Shown: piece by piece, positions 39,901-49,861 of the stretch
Numbering within the stretch: position 1 is the stretch's first letter
Layout: the number at the start of each line of letters is the position of its first letter
Origin: Anthonomus grandis grandis
Lineage: Eukaryota > Arthropoda > Insecta > Coleoptera > Curculionidae
DNA length: 64,000 nt
Direction: 5' to 3'
NCBI RefSeq assembly: GCF_022605725.1
Contig: NC_065557.1
Location: 1,054,001 to 1,118,000, forward strand
The notes under the pieces: model-generated
The model's input: the letters and a program-made list of their open reading frames with translations, nothing else
Told to the model about the DNA's origin: nothing
Databases searched by the model: none
Position numbers and translations under genes: made by a program

Positions 39901-42900
39901 TTTTTCTCCTGCAATGCCGTGCGTTTTTTAGAAGATTATTTTTTTTGGAACTGTACGCCACTGATTTCTTGTATGCCAAATATATTTACAAAGTATTATT
40001 TATAAATCAATATAAAACCCTTGAACGCCACTGAGAATGAAATTATTTGAATTAATTGAAAAATCGAAACCAAATGCACGCCACTGATTTTGTACGAAAA
40101 AATCCTTTAAAAAAAGAATATTAAAATACTAGTGATGAGTGAATTAAAAAATGCCGAAAAACCAGTGACGTACCACAAGTGAGATACAGGGACCGATCAA
40201 GATATCGTCATCTTTAAAGCGATATATCTCGAAAACGGTTAGAGATAGAAACGTGAAACTTTGATCAATAGAAAACGTAACAAATTCCTTATAAAAGGAA
40301 TGACCTCCAAAAACTTACATAAAATCCTCAATATCCCCCACCTGGACAAACTGGCACGTGTTATAGCACCCGTTGGCGTAAAAACTGTAACACCGATTAT
40401 AGTCATAGTTCTCCTGTTGCTGACAAGGCAGCGCTGCTAGCTTCGCCAATAAACCGTTCGGATTGATTTTACTAACGCCACCTTCGTTCGGTTCAATAAA
40501 ACCTTCATTAGAGCTTTGCTCAGCGACTGATAGAGCTGCGTCAGCACCTTCATTGTCTGTCAAAAACTGTCCGACCAATTGAAGCTGACCGGGAACGAGA
40601 TCCTCGAAGTCAGCGCACATTTTCGAACGATCGCATTTAAACAAACTGGTGGAAATTCGAGCCGAAACTGACTTTTCGAAAATTCGAAAATAAATCGCTC
40701 GAAATGTACAACGTTGTTATCTTATCGGAGTTATTGTTTTTTTAAGGACTTTGTCACTAATTCTACAATAATTATTTTCGTTATTGTATTTCAGTTAAAT
40801 CAAATATGGCTCTTGACGTATATGGACTAGTTTAGGGTGCTTTTGGTACAAAAGACTACGGCCTAGAAGTACGTTTATAGGCCACGTGGCTCGTGTTTCA
40901 AATATATAGGGTGGGCCTACTATGAAGAAACGCGGCCGGATATTCCTTGTGAGCTAAATATAAATTATATTTTTGGCTTTTAGGGATGTCAGAAAATTAT
41001 AATTCTAGGCGATCCTAAGTGCGGTAGAAGCTTTAAAAATTGACTTAATATCAGTTTTTATGCCATATAAACCCATGAGATGGAGAGAGAGAAAAAAAGC
41101 TCCCTCTGAGACCCATAAGTTTTAATAAACGAATATTTGGTATCACGAAGGATTCTCTTAAAATCAACAAACTTTTCTACAAATCGGAATCTTTCTATCA
41201 ACATTGTACTCAAAAAAATCGATTATGACTTAATATAGTCTCAAATTCCATTGTTGCAAACCCTTTATTATACATTTTACTGTATAAATACATAAAAATT
41301 GGACATTGCCCTTAAGGAGCCAATCAGTCCGTCTAATATGCAATATATTTAATCCAAATTTAATTAAATACACGATTTGAGTTAAATATCAAATTAATTA
41401 ATGTTACGTGCTGGTATTCACATGATGAATTTGAAAAAACCGTTTGGCATTGATCGTTCGTTTCCTTGTTTTTTTCTCTACGACATCAAATGACGACGAA
41501 AGACAAGCTCTCTCAATAAATCAGTTTTTATAATTAAAAAATAATCAAGCTTTATACACACTTATAAACTGCTACTATGTATTCATTATCTCAAATAAGT
41601 CCCGTTATCTTAAAAAAGTTTAATTTTAAACAAATTTAATAATATTTGATAATATCTAATCGCGCCAACGGTGGTTGGTAAAATATCAAAAATAGGGACA
41701 ATCTTATACACATTATGCCCTCGATACTTCCTCAAACTTGTCAAGAAACTCAATCTCGGTGGCAGTAATACAAAACCCAAACCTTCCAAAGTAAATTAAC
41801 ATAAAAAATAATGTGTTAAAATTCAGTTCATTACATAACGAACATCCGATCCGCTTAATAAATAACGTTGCGGTTTACACGATTAGCTCCTCGTTAAAAT
41901 ACAATGGGAGTGCACACATTTTTTACCGGAGGCGAATCTTGATGCGTTATGCACTTATTTTATCAAAGGAAAATGCATTGACGTCTTTGCAGTGAGTAAT
42001 GTCGAGGTCCGCAAGGCATAATGGTCACGTAGAGAGTGGATTACTTTTAACATATGAAAAACTCGATTTTTATTGGATTAATCCCTAGAGGAAAATTGTG
42101 GATTAAAAACCATTCTAATAGTTTTTTTATGTAAAATTAACCGTTTTCGAGATATTTGAACTTAAAGGTTAAAAATTAACAATGGGCAACGGCGACACTG
42201 TCTAGGTTTAAACGCGCGTGAAATGACGTACCTAAAGAAAAAATAATTAAAAAAATTTGGTTCAAGCCTACAAAATTGATGTCCTTGGTTTTTCGGCCCA
42301 TAAGACCCCATGCAACCAAGGCCTATAAACTTAAAGGCTTGACCCAAAAATTACGTAAAATTGGGAAAATTTGAAAAAAAATTTTATTTAAATTTATTAG
42401 CTCTGGAATATTGGTGGCTTAATACCAATTCGATTCGAATATTGTCTATTTAAACTCCCAAGGCTTCTTGTACCATAAGGATGGAATAATTATGCTATCA
42501 AAGGGAACCAAAGGTCTTGTTCCACACTGAACCCTGCAATATAGTATTTATGTTTTGCATTGTATTATGTTTAACAAAAACATGATGCTGTCTTTATTCA
42601 GCCTTTTGAATACTATCTGGACCATCTGAACGATTTTAAGGTACTAATATTATTTTAGGATATTTTACGGTTGTCGGCCTATAAATAACTAAAGTCCATT
42701 CATGACGTGACGGAAACATTAAATGTGGTAGAAACTCAAAAAAATGGAGTCTACTTTTAACATAATTCTGCATATCCCCATTTTTAACAATTCTTTATCT
42801 CACTCGCACTAATCATAGACGATAGCAATAAAATGATGATCCTCGTCTTAAGTGATTATCACTACGTCAGTCTATAAATATTCCAAAGCGACTGATGACG

Positions 42901-45900
42901 TGACTGAAAAATTATATGCGGTAGACACTCAAAAAAATGGAGTCTAGTTTAACCCATTTTTAACATAATTCTTCATCTCAGTCGCACTAACCATAGACGA
43001 TCGCAATAAAATGATGATCCTCGTCTTAAGTGATTATCACTACGTCAGTCTGTAAATATTCCAAAGCGACTCATGACGTGACTGAAAAATTAAATGAGGT
43101 ATACACTCAAAAAATGGAGTCTACTTTTAATTGATTTTTAAAATAATTCTTTATCTCACTCGCACTAATCATGGACGATGGCAATAAAATGATGATCCTC
43201 GTCTTCAATGATTATCACTACGTCAGTTTATAAATATTCCAAAGCGACTCATGACGTGACTGAAAAATTAAATGCTGTAGAAACTCAAAAAATTATAAAC
43301 AGTCAACTTTTAATATTAGACAAGAATATCCATCTCTGTAGCTGTCAATTAGGTGACAAGTGACAGTAAGTAACAACTATAACACGTTACATAGGTTAAA
43401 TGACCCACTTAAGGAGCAACGTAACCAAACTAATAATTAAAAAACAATTCGCTAAATTTGGTTCAGGCCTACAAAATTGGCGTCCTTGGTTTTTCGATCC
43501 ATAAGACCCCATGCAACCAAGGCCTATCAACTTAAAGGCTTGACCCAAAAACTACATAAAAATGGAAAAATTTGCAAAAAAAATGTTTACTTAAATTTAT
43601 CAATTCTGGAATACTGGTGGTCCTCGGACGGACCTATAAAATCAAGGCCTATAAACTCGAAGGCCAACATTTTCATAAAAAATTCAGAGAGAAAATTTGG
43701 TAGCACTGCTTTAAGAGAGTTTTCTTGGATGTATGACTTCAAATCGTGGTTTATAAGCGGAGATGCAACGTTGCCAAAGCAACTCACGAAATATTCATCG
43801 AGTCATAGGATTTTTTAAATTCTTACCATTGGACCCAATGGAAGGAGAAACTCCTTATATATTAGGAAATTTTAAAATGGCAACCCTGCAAAATGACGCA
43901 AGTGACAATGAGGTTTTAAGGCGTGGCTTATACCGGCAACGTTGTCACATCGTATCAAGAAATCTTTAACCATTTCCGGAGAATTCAGTCAGTTTAATAC
44001 ACCAATAGATTTAAAAAAAATGGAACCATAAAACTAAGCAATATATATATTTTTTTAATTTAGCTATAATATCCAGAAATTTAATATTTTCAGGTTAGAA
44101 TTAATTGGAAGTGCAAGTGGCAACATTGTTTATTGACGCATAAGAAGGCTGGAAGTCGGGCGTGACTTATACAGAGAACAACGTTGCCAAATCAGTATTT
44201 CTTTTTAAAATTAAATTTGTATCTGCCCATTTACAGACATTGTGAAACCTTTTACACTCTCAAGGATAACTAGAATAATACTCGGTTCTAAACTAACCTT
44301 AAGTTGTATAGTTTAGATTTGTTTTTTGACTTCACGGCCACAATAGGTTGTGGCCCCAACACATTGCGAGGTTGCCAAGTTATGAATAAATTAAATTTTT
44401 ATTAAAAAAGTAGACGTTGTCAAATCAAACACATGTTAATAAAATCTGATTTAATTAAATAGGTCTTGATCCCTTATTGTATTAACGAGCGAAAGAAATT
44501 GGGGACTTTATGTCAGCGACCTAACAAAACGGACACTTGCAATAAATTGCAATTTATTAAAAGACACTAAATCATCACATTCGTTGTGTCGTCCGCGAAC
44601 CGTCTTATTAATAACTAATTAAATAAAATGGACGTACGTCAACCGAGGCGAGCTCGGTCGTCATCAGAAACTATTTAAAATTCCATTCAGCCATTTTTGG
44701 TTGGATTGAACAAGTGTTATCTTTGTTTATGTAATGATAATGGTTTATTGTTGTTGTATGTTAATAATATATTATTGTTAAATGCGGTAGAACATAAAGA
44801 AAACGTAGATTATTTTAAGAAAAAAGAGTTTTAGGTTAAAATTATACATTTTTTGGTCCTTCGAACCGGATTCTTGGTCCATTTTAATTAAATTGATCAT
44901 TCAGATGAGGCCTATAGTCAGATTAAACCAAAGAGATTTTTTGTACTTTCTGATCATATGTATATGCACGATTTTAGAATTTAATGATTTGTAAAGTTAC
45001 ATTAAATAGATGCACCACTATCGTAAAATATTGATAGTGGATCAGACTTATAGGCGGAATATTTTAGTCAATTGAATTACTCAGCACTAGCTAATAATCG
45101 TCCATAATGTGGTACAGGTTTAGTTTGATTAAAAGTCTCAAAGATGTTATATAAAATTTCCTAATGATCTGATAGGCATGCGCTTTCTACACTATAGCTT
45201 CTTGTCGCTAGAGAGGTTCGAACAAACAAAATCATGAGATTTATTTAAAGTTAAGGTTAGAATTAGCGGAGATAGGGTTAAGGAAAATGACTGAGAATTC
45301 CAACGGATTCATTAAAATCATGCATCCTCCATATGCCGTTTTTATAATTCGTAGTTGGGTAGGTAAACCAGTTGATCTGCCTTTAACCAATGCTCAGTTA
45401 GGAAAACTATAGTATTGGATATTAAGTGAAAATAATAAAACAGATTAGAAGTATTGCCTAACTGTTGGGAGCAATCCTCAACTTAATAGAGACAACTGTT
45501 ACTTATTTCTTTACGTTTTTATCCTTTGAAATGGCGTTTCGATTATGGCGATGTTGCCTATGAAAATCTATTCAAAAAATGTATGAGATTTGCCTATACT
45601 AGTCCTGATAGAAATATCATTACCTTAATAATTTCATTCAGAAAATTTTCAATATAGGTCAACCTCGATATCTATGGAATGCATGTGGAATGGTCTAATA
45701 CATAGCATCTAAAATTTATCAATTTTAAATTTGAAGAAAGATATTAAAAGTATGTATAAAACATGTCCATTCTACCTTTGAATTGTTTTAAAAATATGAG
45801 TATAATAAATTAAATAATGATTTACTATGATAGGGAGTATTATTTCTGTATTCATCCTTTTCCAGTTTTTTATTTAATGTGTGTATCTAAATTCTATATC

Positions 45901-48900
45901 TTGTTTTTTTGGTATATGTTCAAATTATTTCGATTTATGCTATCGATTTTGTCATAGTGAAAGGGTTCGATTTCGTCATTAATTACTAAGCATTTCTCTA
46001 TAATGCGTCATTTTTCAGTAACGAATAAATTATTTAAATTTGAATTTAAAATCAATATAAGATAGAAATAAAGAAAAGGGGTGTGGTTACATACTTTACA
46101 TATACCTTACCAAAATAACAAAAAAACAATTCAAATTTCCAACCTGTAACATTGATGTCCTTGGTTCTGTAAGTCTTATGGAACCAAGGCCTATTAAATG
46201 CTTGCTTGATACCAAAGTTTCATGAAAATAGCTAAAAATTAGCGATTTAATAGAGTTTTTAAAAGTAGCAACACTGCTGTAAGAAATTTGGGGCGTGCTT
46301 ACACATTTGACAGATCAGTGTCAATTTAGCCAAAAATAAAAAAAAAAATTTTTGGTCAAGCCTGTAATATTTATGCCCTTGGCCTTATGGAACCAAGGCC
46401 CATCAGCTTAAAGGCTTGACCCAAAATTTCATGAAAAAATGTGGGAATTTAATAAAAATTTTCATGTAACAATAATTTCAAAAAAATGCCAACACTGCTT
46501 GAGAAAAATAGGGGCGTGGTTACACACTTGGCAAAACGGCATCAACTTTACCAAAATATTAAAAAAAAAAAAAATGATCAAGCCTGTAATATTGATGTCC
46601 TTGGCTTTTTGGCCCATAAGACCCCATGGAACCAAGGCCTCTAAACCTAAAGGCTTGACCTAAAAAACCAGTTGCTAGATTATTTGCTCAAAAGTGCACG
46701 ACAATCGTTTCTAAATTATCCACGTCCTTGAGAACATTGCGATTGAAACGATTTAATATTAATGGGTGCAATTCATTTCGCACGAACGGAAGTACCATTG
46801 AAACCGCATATACACTCGATATAATAATGGATCGGAATTTTTCTTACCATTTTTTATAATCGAACACGGCCTCACTGGGGTACCGGAAACATCCGGGGTT
46901 ATAATAATTTAAATCACTTTTAACACCACCAACGAGATTGAAATTAAAAAAGTCCATTTTAACTGAAAGTTTGTTGGGTACTACGGGACCCGACCGAGCG
47001 GGTGCTTCGCAGGATTTTGTATAATTATTGGTACTTTAAAAATGATTTTAAACCAATTAAGAGTCATTAAGGTTATTGATAAAGAAACCCGAAAACTAGA
47101 AAAGTCAATAAGTTCGAAAATATTTATATCGAACGTAAACGTCGGCGGGTTTGTTAATGTTAGACACGAGTGCGCTGAATTTAATAAAAATATATTTATG
47201 CTATAGAAAAAAGGCAAATCTGGGCTCATTTTACTATAGCAATTAATTATCCAAATAACTGTACTATTAAATAAATAAAATGAGGCCACGTTACCAGGCA
47301 GAATCTGAGAAACCTTAAATGTACCTTTAGTGTAATACTTCACAATAAATAAAATATTGTTATTATAATTGTGCCTTATACTCCTTATTCTTATTACTAA
47401 TATACAGGTGTCTCAACTAGCTAAATTTGCACATCCAATTTTGAGATAGGGTGTCGATTAGCACTTATTTTTAGCTTGTCAGTACAAAATAGTGATGTTT
47501 GTGTCACACTAATAATAGTCGCTTACATGAATTTCCAATTTTCTTCTCTAATAAACTCCATAAACAGATCAAAAAAGGGGTAATGCTGACACCATTAAAA
47601 AATTGAAAAACTTGAGAACAATGTCCATATATGGATGGAATATATCTTCCGAGGGCAGGTATATTTGATTTAATTTTATTTCTTAGGTTTATAAGAACTT
47701 AGCATGTGCGAAAATAGAATAATTAATACATTTTTAAACTATTTAAATTAAATTGAATGGTTAAACCGCTCTACATGTCCTGAATACCTTCACAAAGTTT
47801 CTTTTCTTCTTTCTCTTATACATTAGTATAGATATCTGAGACATAAAAAGTATCTACTGTTATTAGAATGGTATTGAATTGACAAAACAGTGGGCTGCCA
47901 AGGAAGTTGTGCATATAGGTCTCCTGATGAACCCGTCATGCCCCACCGGGGGTTACCAGAGCCCAACGGCCTTAGAGAAACCAATAAGGCTCTCTGGTCT
48001 GAAGGAATTAGAATGGTATATAAGTACAGTTTAACTAGGTTAGTATTTTATATATGTTAAAGAAACACACTGATATCAACAGCAATGTGTAAGACAAAGA
48101 GGAGAACCTTTAATAGATTTAGCATTGGATTTATTTAAAGAAGTTTTGTTAGTAGATCTTAGTGAAAAATTTAGCTCAGTGGTCTTCAAATATGAAGCTG
48201 GACTCACAAGGAGAAAGAAATAATTTCAAAAAATTGCACAGGCATCCATAATAATTAATTTCCAATGAATATACCATAATTTATTCACTTGTTACAGTAT
48301 CATCACCACTATTAATGCAAGGCAAAATTCTGTTAGAAACTTTTTTTTGATCTAGGGTTTCTGGAATTAAATGAGGAGTTAATTTTTGATAAAGTCCTGG
48401 GCCAATCCAGTTGATTTCTAATAATTATATAAATAACAATGATACATGTTTTCATCCTTCTTTTTTCCATAGATAAACACTCAAACATATATGAACGAAA
48501 GTCTAATTAACAAAGACTCTTTCTGGTTAGTAACCAAACTTTTATCTTTAGATACACTTAATGCATTTAAACCAAGTATCACATTGTCGAGACCATATAA
48601 TAGAGCCATATTCTAGTTTTAGCCTCTTAAACCACTGGTTCTAATACCATACCCCAATACCTTATACACTACTTCATTAACTTTGGTACCAATATGATGA
48701 AGAAAGGTTAAATCAGTACCAAATATTACACCCAGATCTTTTTCGCTAGAGGTGAACCATCAATCTTGTACACCTATCTATAAATCTTTTTATTTAATTT
48801 AAAACTTATGGAGACACATTTGATTGATTTATTGACCCTCGAGGAAAACCTGAATCACTACAATAAGAATTGGACCTAAAACCGCTGATCACCACAATAT

Positions 48901-49861
48901 GTTGCATCTCTGACAAGGAAGATATCAACAACATAATAAGAGCAGGCCCTACATTCATTCATTGTAGGGTATTGTTTGTGACAGAGTGTTTAACTTTGTC
49001 GAAAGCTTTTTCAAAGTCGGCGAACACAACATCAATTTAGGTATTTAGTGAATTATGTATATTAACAAGGCTGTTACATCCTATGCAATACAATTTTATT
49101 CTAGGCATATGTAATCTTATGAAATATGATTTTTTTTATATGCAATGGCTATAGATATTAAGTATTGTAATTTTTGTACTACCTGCTTTAGCGATACTTT
49201 TATTTAAGGCCTAGATCATATAGAATATTTAAATTTTTGCTTTTTGATGTTGCTGCTTTGTCACATTATGTGGTTTTGAAGGCAAATGAAGAAAATTCTT
49301 GAAAAACCATTTCACGGAAACCTTTGGCGAAAACACCTTCAAGATGCCTAGACCTTATCCACTATGTATTCCACAGACATTACAATATATCTGCTCCTAT
49401 ATTATAGGTGACATGATTATTTGGGAAATATGTAACTAGAACATAAAAACCCAAAAGTCAATTTTACTACTATTGAACTGATCTTTCTAAAGTTACAAGA
49501 TATTATAGAGACAACCCGAAAGTTTAAAAACAATAAATTAAAGACAGAAAATGTTCCCGAACAGTTTTTAGTTTTCTAATAACACATTGAGCAATCACGA
49601 CGGTTTTAGTGAAAGTAGGTTACTCAAGTCCAACCTGCCTGTAGTGATAAATGATGATTAAAACAAACACCAATTTGTGATATAAGGTGACATCTGGCCA
49701 GGTAGAGGAGCTTTGTCTAGCCCAGAACCAACCATCCACAACGTCCATTTAAGGTCAATTAATTGTTCAACAATCAACAAAAGAGGCAAAAAAAATGTAA
49801 CAAGGGGGACCCTACTTACTGACCTGCGTTTTTCTTTTGGGGCTTTGGACTTTGTCTCCAT
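24776..49861 (-). CDS. sima: Hypoxia-inducible factor 1 alpha (similar), bHLH-PAS transcription factor, 3' part off window
   Basis: Oxygen-regulated transcription factor that acts in the nucleus as a heterodimer with ARNT/tango. Exons on the minus strand: 1A 49861-49824 or 1B 46957-46848 plus 2 40645-40319, then 3 36994-36807, 4 36668-36514, 5 36447-36271, 6 36216-36020, 7 35965-35859, 8 24920-24776. Every junction has GT..AG and the phases agree. Exon 3 gives the bHLH (EKRKEKSRDAARSRRSRE, LDKASVMRLAISFLRVRDMI). Exons 4-6 give PAS-A (SLDGFLVVISSEGDFVYLSE) and exons 6-8 PAS-B (TFLTKHSLDMKFTHADDE, KPQSVVCVNYVI). The segment QPIPHPSNI and the PAS-B motifs match insect Sima rather than Sim, Trh or Clock. 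The in-window protein is 335 residues (1A route) or 468 (1B route). The donor after exon 8 (AG|GTAAGT) shows it continues; no ODD-domain exon was found in 1-24775, so the next intron is probably over 24 kb. Confidence 0.95.
24921..25929. other. Intronic spacer 5' of sima exon 8, start of TGTAC-rich DNA
   Basis: 24921-25440 is unremarkable. From 25465 on, GTACA words recur (AATTGTACACGG, TTGTACAAAATAAATG), the same character as 30000-35850, so the satellite B array looks inserted within a TGTACA-rich intron. Confidence 0.5.
25930..29930. repeat. Satellite B, array 3, inverted orientation (about 22 units)
   Basis: This is the reverse complement of arrays 1 and 2: TTACCAAGTTATCCAGAGTT, GTTTTGGGTCCAAAAACGTC, TTCTCTGGAAATGTTGTTTT and CTCAAAAACTACTCAACATT. 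About 26042-26300 is repeated almost unchanged at 27302-27560 (offset 1260 bp, seven units). The 27760-29100 part repeats a variant with AAAGTTAAATCAAGTAGTAA. Short open frames here are repeat artefacts. Confidence 0.96.
30820..30910. repeat. Inverted repeats just upstream of the lipocalin gene
   Basis: AAACAAAGTGGC (about 30822) pairs with GCCACTTTGTTT (about 30865), and CCGTATCAAAAAA pairs with GATACGGTTTTTCC (about 30894). The nested arms end next to the possible acceptor before the start codon. They could be a small foldback element or a promoter structure. Confidence 0.45.
30923..31652 (+). CDS. Divergent lipocalin (ApoD/Lazarillo-like), nested in sima intron 7
   Basis: Three exons, 30923-31051, 31110-31392 and 31435-31652, with introns of 58 and 42 bp (GTAAGT..CTCAG, GTGAGA..TGTAG) in phase, 209 residues in all. 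Residues 6-24 are hydrophobic (signal peptide or anchor). After a first cysteine (FKCPSD) comes FLNGYWYEHLY, the lipocalin G-x-W-Y-E box. The middle strands are followed by MVLLWACSEED and a C-terminal helix (EDAKKDMKYLGLADEF). NST and NGT are possible N-glycosylation sites. The tail after DTDPCTNNG is short and hydrophobic (PLIFLHFVQVFF), resembling a GPI signal as in grasshopper Lazarillo. Secreted or surface carriers of small hydrophobic ligands are the known family role; the ligand is unknown. It lies antisense to sima. An acceptor-like TTTTTCCGCAG just before the ATG leaves open a 5' exon. Confidence 0.65.
31671..31676 (+). terminator. Poly(A) signal AATAAA of the lipocalin gene
   Basis: AATAAA lies 19 nt after the stop codon (31650-31652). 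It falls in sequence resembling the surrounding TGTACA repeats (GTACAA, about 20 nt, then ATCGAGCAAG), so the 3' end of the gene is in repeat-like DNA. Confidence 0.5.
32775..35110. repeat. Direct duplication of about 1.1 kb within the TGTACA field
   Basis: About 32775-33850 and 34055-35110 run in parallel. Shared in order: AATAAATTAAAAACTCAGG, AAGCCAGAAATTTCAGTATT, GTACCAATTTTAGTACAAAT, ATGAAAGCAGGCAATAAAAA, GTGAAATTTGAACAATAAA. Offsets are about 1.26-1.28 kb. Confidence 0.8.
35859..36668 (-). CDS. sima: sima exons 4-7, PAS-A and first half of PAS-B
   Basis: Four exons separated by 54-66 bp introns: 36668-36514, 36447-36271, 36216-36020, 35965-35859. Exon 4 starts PAS-A (SLDGFLVVISSEGDFVYLSE). 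Exon 5 has MGQNVFEYSHPCDHEEIKD and RLKCTLTSKGRSVNLKSATF. Exon 6 has VIHCTGHIIKD, the inter-PAS segment and QPIPHPSNIDTPL. Exon 7 has MLDVLGYTSEDLLGQSVYEY. The exon 4 acceptor is doubled (TTTCCAG then TTCCAG 6 nt later); both are in phase and would add or drop two residues (Pro-Val). PAS-A contributes to ARNT dimerisation. Confidence 0.95.
36807..36994 (-). CDS. sima: sima exon 3, bHLH domain
   Basis: Opens after the acceptor TTTCAG and encodes the whole basic helix-loop-helix: basic region NNEKRKEKSRDAARSRR, helix 1 ETEIFADLGTALPI, helix 2 LDKASVMRLAISFLRVR. It ends GGA TTG A before donor GTAAGC. This is the DNA-binding module that recognises RCGTG hypoxia elements. Both alternative N-termini join here in the same phase. 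The following 138-bp intron contains a (GAA)n run on the plus strand (about 36697-36760), which gives the minus strand a long pyrimidine tract next to the acceptor. Confidence 0.95.
36995..37130. other. Start of sima intron 2-3, no repeat unit resolved
   Basis: Short AT-rich intron segment next to the bHLH exon acceptor. TTTTTGAGATATTACGATTT resembles the core shared by the satellites. Confidence 0.4.
37131..39850. repeat. Satellite D, about 121-bp monomers in alternating pairs
   Basis: GGTACTCGTTTTCAGCTAAT recurs every 121-122 bp (38470, 38591, 38713, 38835, 38957). Two monomer types alternate: one with TCTCAGGAATGCAACGGTGA and ACCACCTATGGTTCTC, the other with TTACGAATTCAATACTGAAA and ACCATCAACGGTTCTCC. 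This makes a 243-bp dimer. A stray copy is at about 41120-41215. It fills the intron between sima exons 2 and 3. Confidence 0.93.
37660..37930. repeat. Short GCCTGGAA-type repeat interrupting satellite D
   Basis: About ten degenerate copies of TTGCCTGGAA / GCCTGGAAAA at roughly 20-35 bp spacing, unlike the flanking satellite D. It could be an insertion or an independent minisatellite. Confidence 0.6.
40319..40645 (-). CDS. sima: sima exon 2, cysteine-rich N-terminal extension
   Basis: This exon has 109 codons, rich in Gln, Asn, Glu and Cys (CYSFYANGCYNTCQFV), ending VGDIEDF + AT with donor GTAAGT. The next exon supplies G, so a Met codon is split across the junction (EDF-M-NNEKRKEK). It sits directly N-terminal to the bHLH. 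If exon 1B is not used, the first ATG is at 40620 (MCADFEDLVPG) with a Kozak-like AAA ATG. An initiator-like TCAGTT lies at 40671-40666, so this exon could also be a third transcript start. The domain function is unknown; the acidic stretch and the clustered cysteines are what can be seen. Confidence 0.7.
40666..40671 (-). promoter_or_regulatory. Possible initiator (TCAGTT) ahead of sima exon 2
   Basis: The arthropod initiator consensus TCAGTY occurs on the minus strand 46 nt before the first ATG of exon 2 (40620). No TATA box or convincing DPE was found. It competes with the view that exon 2 is only reached by splicing from exon 1B. Confidence 0.25.
40672..42258. other. Sima intron 1B-2, no gene seen
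   Basis: AT-rich with no coding support. It holds one stray satellite D copy (41120-41215) and GTTTTCGAGATATTTGAAC near 42143, again like the satellite core. Confidence 0.45.
42259..42344. repeat. 80-bp hairpin element, copy d
   Basis: TTCAAGCCTACAAAATTGAT, GTCCTTGG, a 27-nt loop with CCCATAAGACCCCATGCAA, then CCAAGG and AAAGGCTTGACC. The outer ends pair (TCAAGCCT with AGGCTTGA) and the inner CCTTGG pairs with CCAAGG. Confidence 0.8.
42650..43310. repeat. About 178-bp tandem repeat with CRE/HRE-like motifs, 3.5 copies
   Basis: CCTCGTCTTAAGTGATTATC recurs at 42839, 43019 and about 43197. Each unit has CACTACGTCAGT (CRE half-site TGACGTA on the other strand) and CATGACGTGACTG (contains ACGTG). 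It lies in sima intron 1B. Regulatory activity is not shown. Confidence 0.8.
43460..43545. repeat. 80-bp hairpin element, copy e
   Basis: Same design as copy d with GTTCAGGCCT at the left end (one mismatch in the outer stem) and AAAGGCTTGACCC at the right. A decayed partial copy follows at about 43612-43680. Confidence 0.8.
43546..46140. other. Sima intron 1B-2, decayed repeats, no gene
   Basis: Contains scattered CAACGTTGCCAA words (43760-44410) and spacer sequence like that around the hairpin element, then AT-rich DNA without coding signal. Confidence 0.4.
46141..46660. repeat. Three tandem copies of the 80-bp hairpin element (about 215-bp period)
   Basis: Copies at about 46141-46210 (decayed), 46354-46422 and 46576-46660. 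They are separated by similar spacers containing GCAACACTGCT..AAG.AAATT.GGGGCGTG and an A-run. The array sits 190 bp downstream of sima exon 1B, inside its first intron. Confidence 0.85.
46848..46957 (-). CDS. sima: sima alternative first coding exon 1B
   Basis: This is an internal alternative first exon of 36 codons plus two bases, starting MDFFNFNLVGGVKSD and ending VFDYKK + TG, followed by a clean donor GTAAGA. The start context TTAAAATGG is strong (A at -3, G at +4). The two overhanging bases fit the acceptor of exon 2 (CCACCAG at 46-50 of the 40600 block) and create Cys (TG|T), giving KKCLFKCDRSKMCADFE. The pairing of 1B with 2 rests on phase and orientation, not on a recognised homologue, so it is an inference. 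The sequence just upstream (46958-47020) is relatively GC-rich and may be the 5' UTR. Confidence 0.65.
46958..48589. other. Sequence upstream of sima exon 1B, no gene seen
   Basis: 46958-47020 may be 5' UTR or promoter for exon 1B. The 120-residue ORF at 46981-47343 has no family features. 47930-48000 has a GC-richer patch (CCCACCGGGGGTTACC) flanked by GAGAAACCAATAAGGCTCTC-type sequence, probably a small unrecognised repeat. Confidence 0.4.
48590..49060 (-). pseudogene. Decayed LINE (jockey/CR1-like) fragment
   Basis: On the minus strand 49040-48980 reads DVVFADFEKAFDKVKHSV (RT motif A), and 48780-48620 reads YKIDGSPLAKKDLGVIFGTD then LTFLHHIGTKVNEVVYKVLG, the post-RT segment that follows it in such elements. 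The order is correct, but most of the RT between them is deleted or decayed. Confidence 0.65.
49824..49861 (-). CDS. sima: sima alternative first coding exon 1A (short N-terminus)
   Basis: This exon encodes METKSKAPKEKR plus two bases (AG). Joined to the first base of the bHLH exon (36994) it gives KEKRRNNEKRKEK, the same basic lead-in known from Drosophila Sima, which is the main support. The donor used must be GTCAGT at 49823. A stronger GTAAGT lies 4 nt further on but would put a stop codon (GAACAATGA) at the next junction. The start context is GCG ATG G. A short overlapping upstream ORF (ATGTGTTGTAGC) begins 15 nt before the ATG. The exon faces RPP14-CHCHD4 across 1.7 kb, so it marks a divergent promoter. 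Confidence 0.8.

Noticed and set aside
43477..43818. 113-residue plus-strand ORF
   Set aside because: It begins inside the hairpin repeat and runs through decayed repeat sequence; it is not conserved between copies.
46981..47343. 120-residue minus-strand ORF upstream of sima exon 1B
   Set aside because: Composition is that of translated AT-rich DNA, with no family motif and no splice or start support. The real coding start is at 46957.
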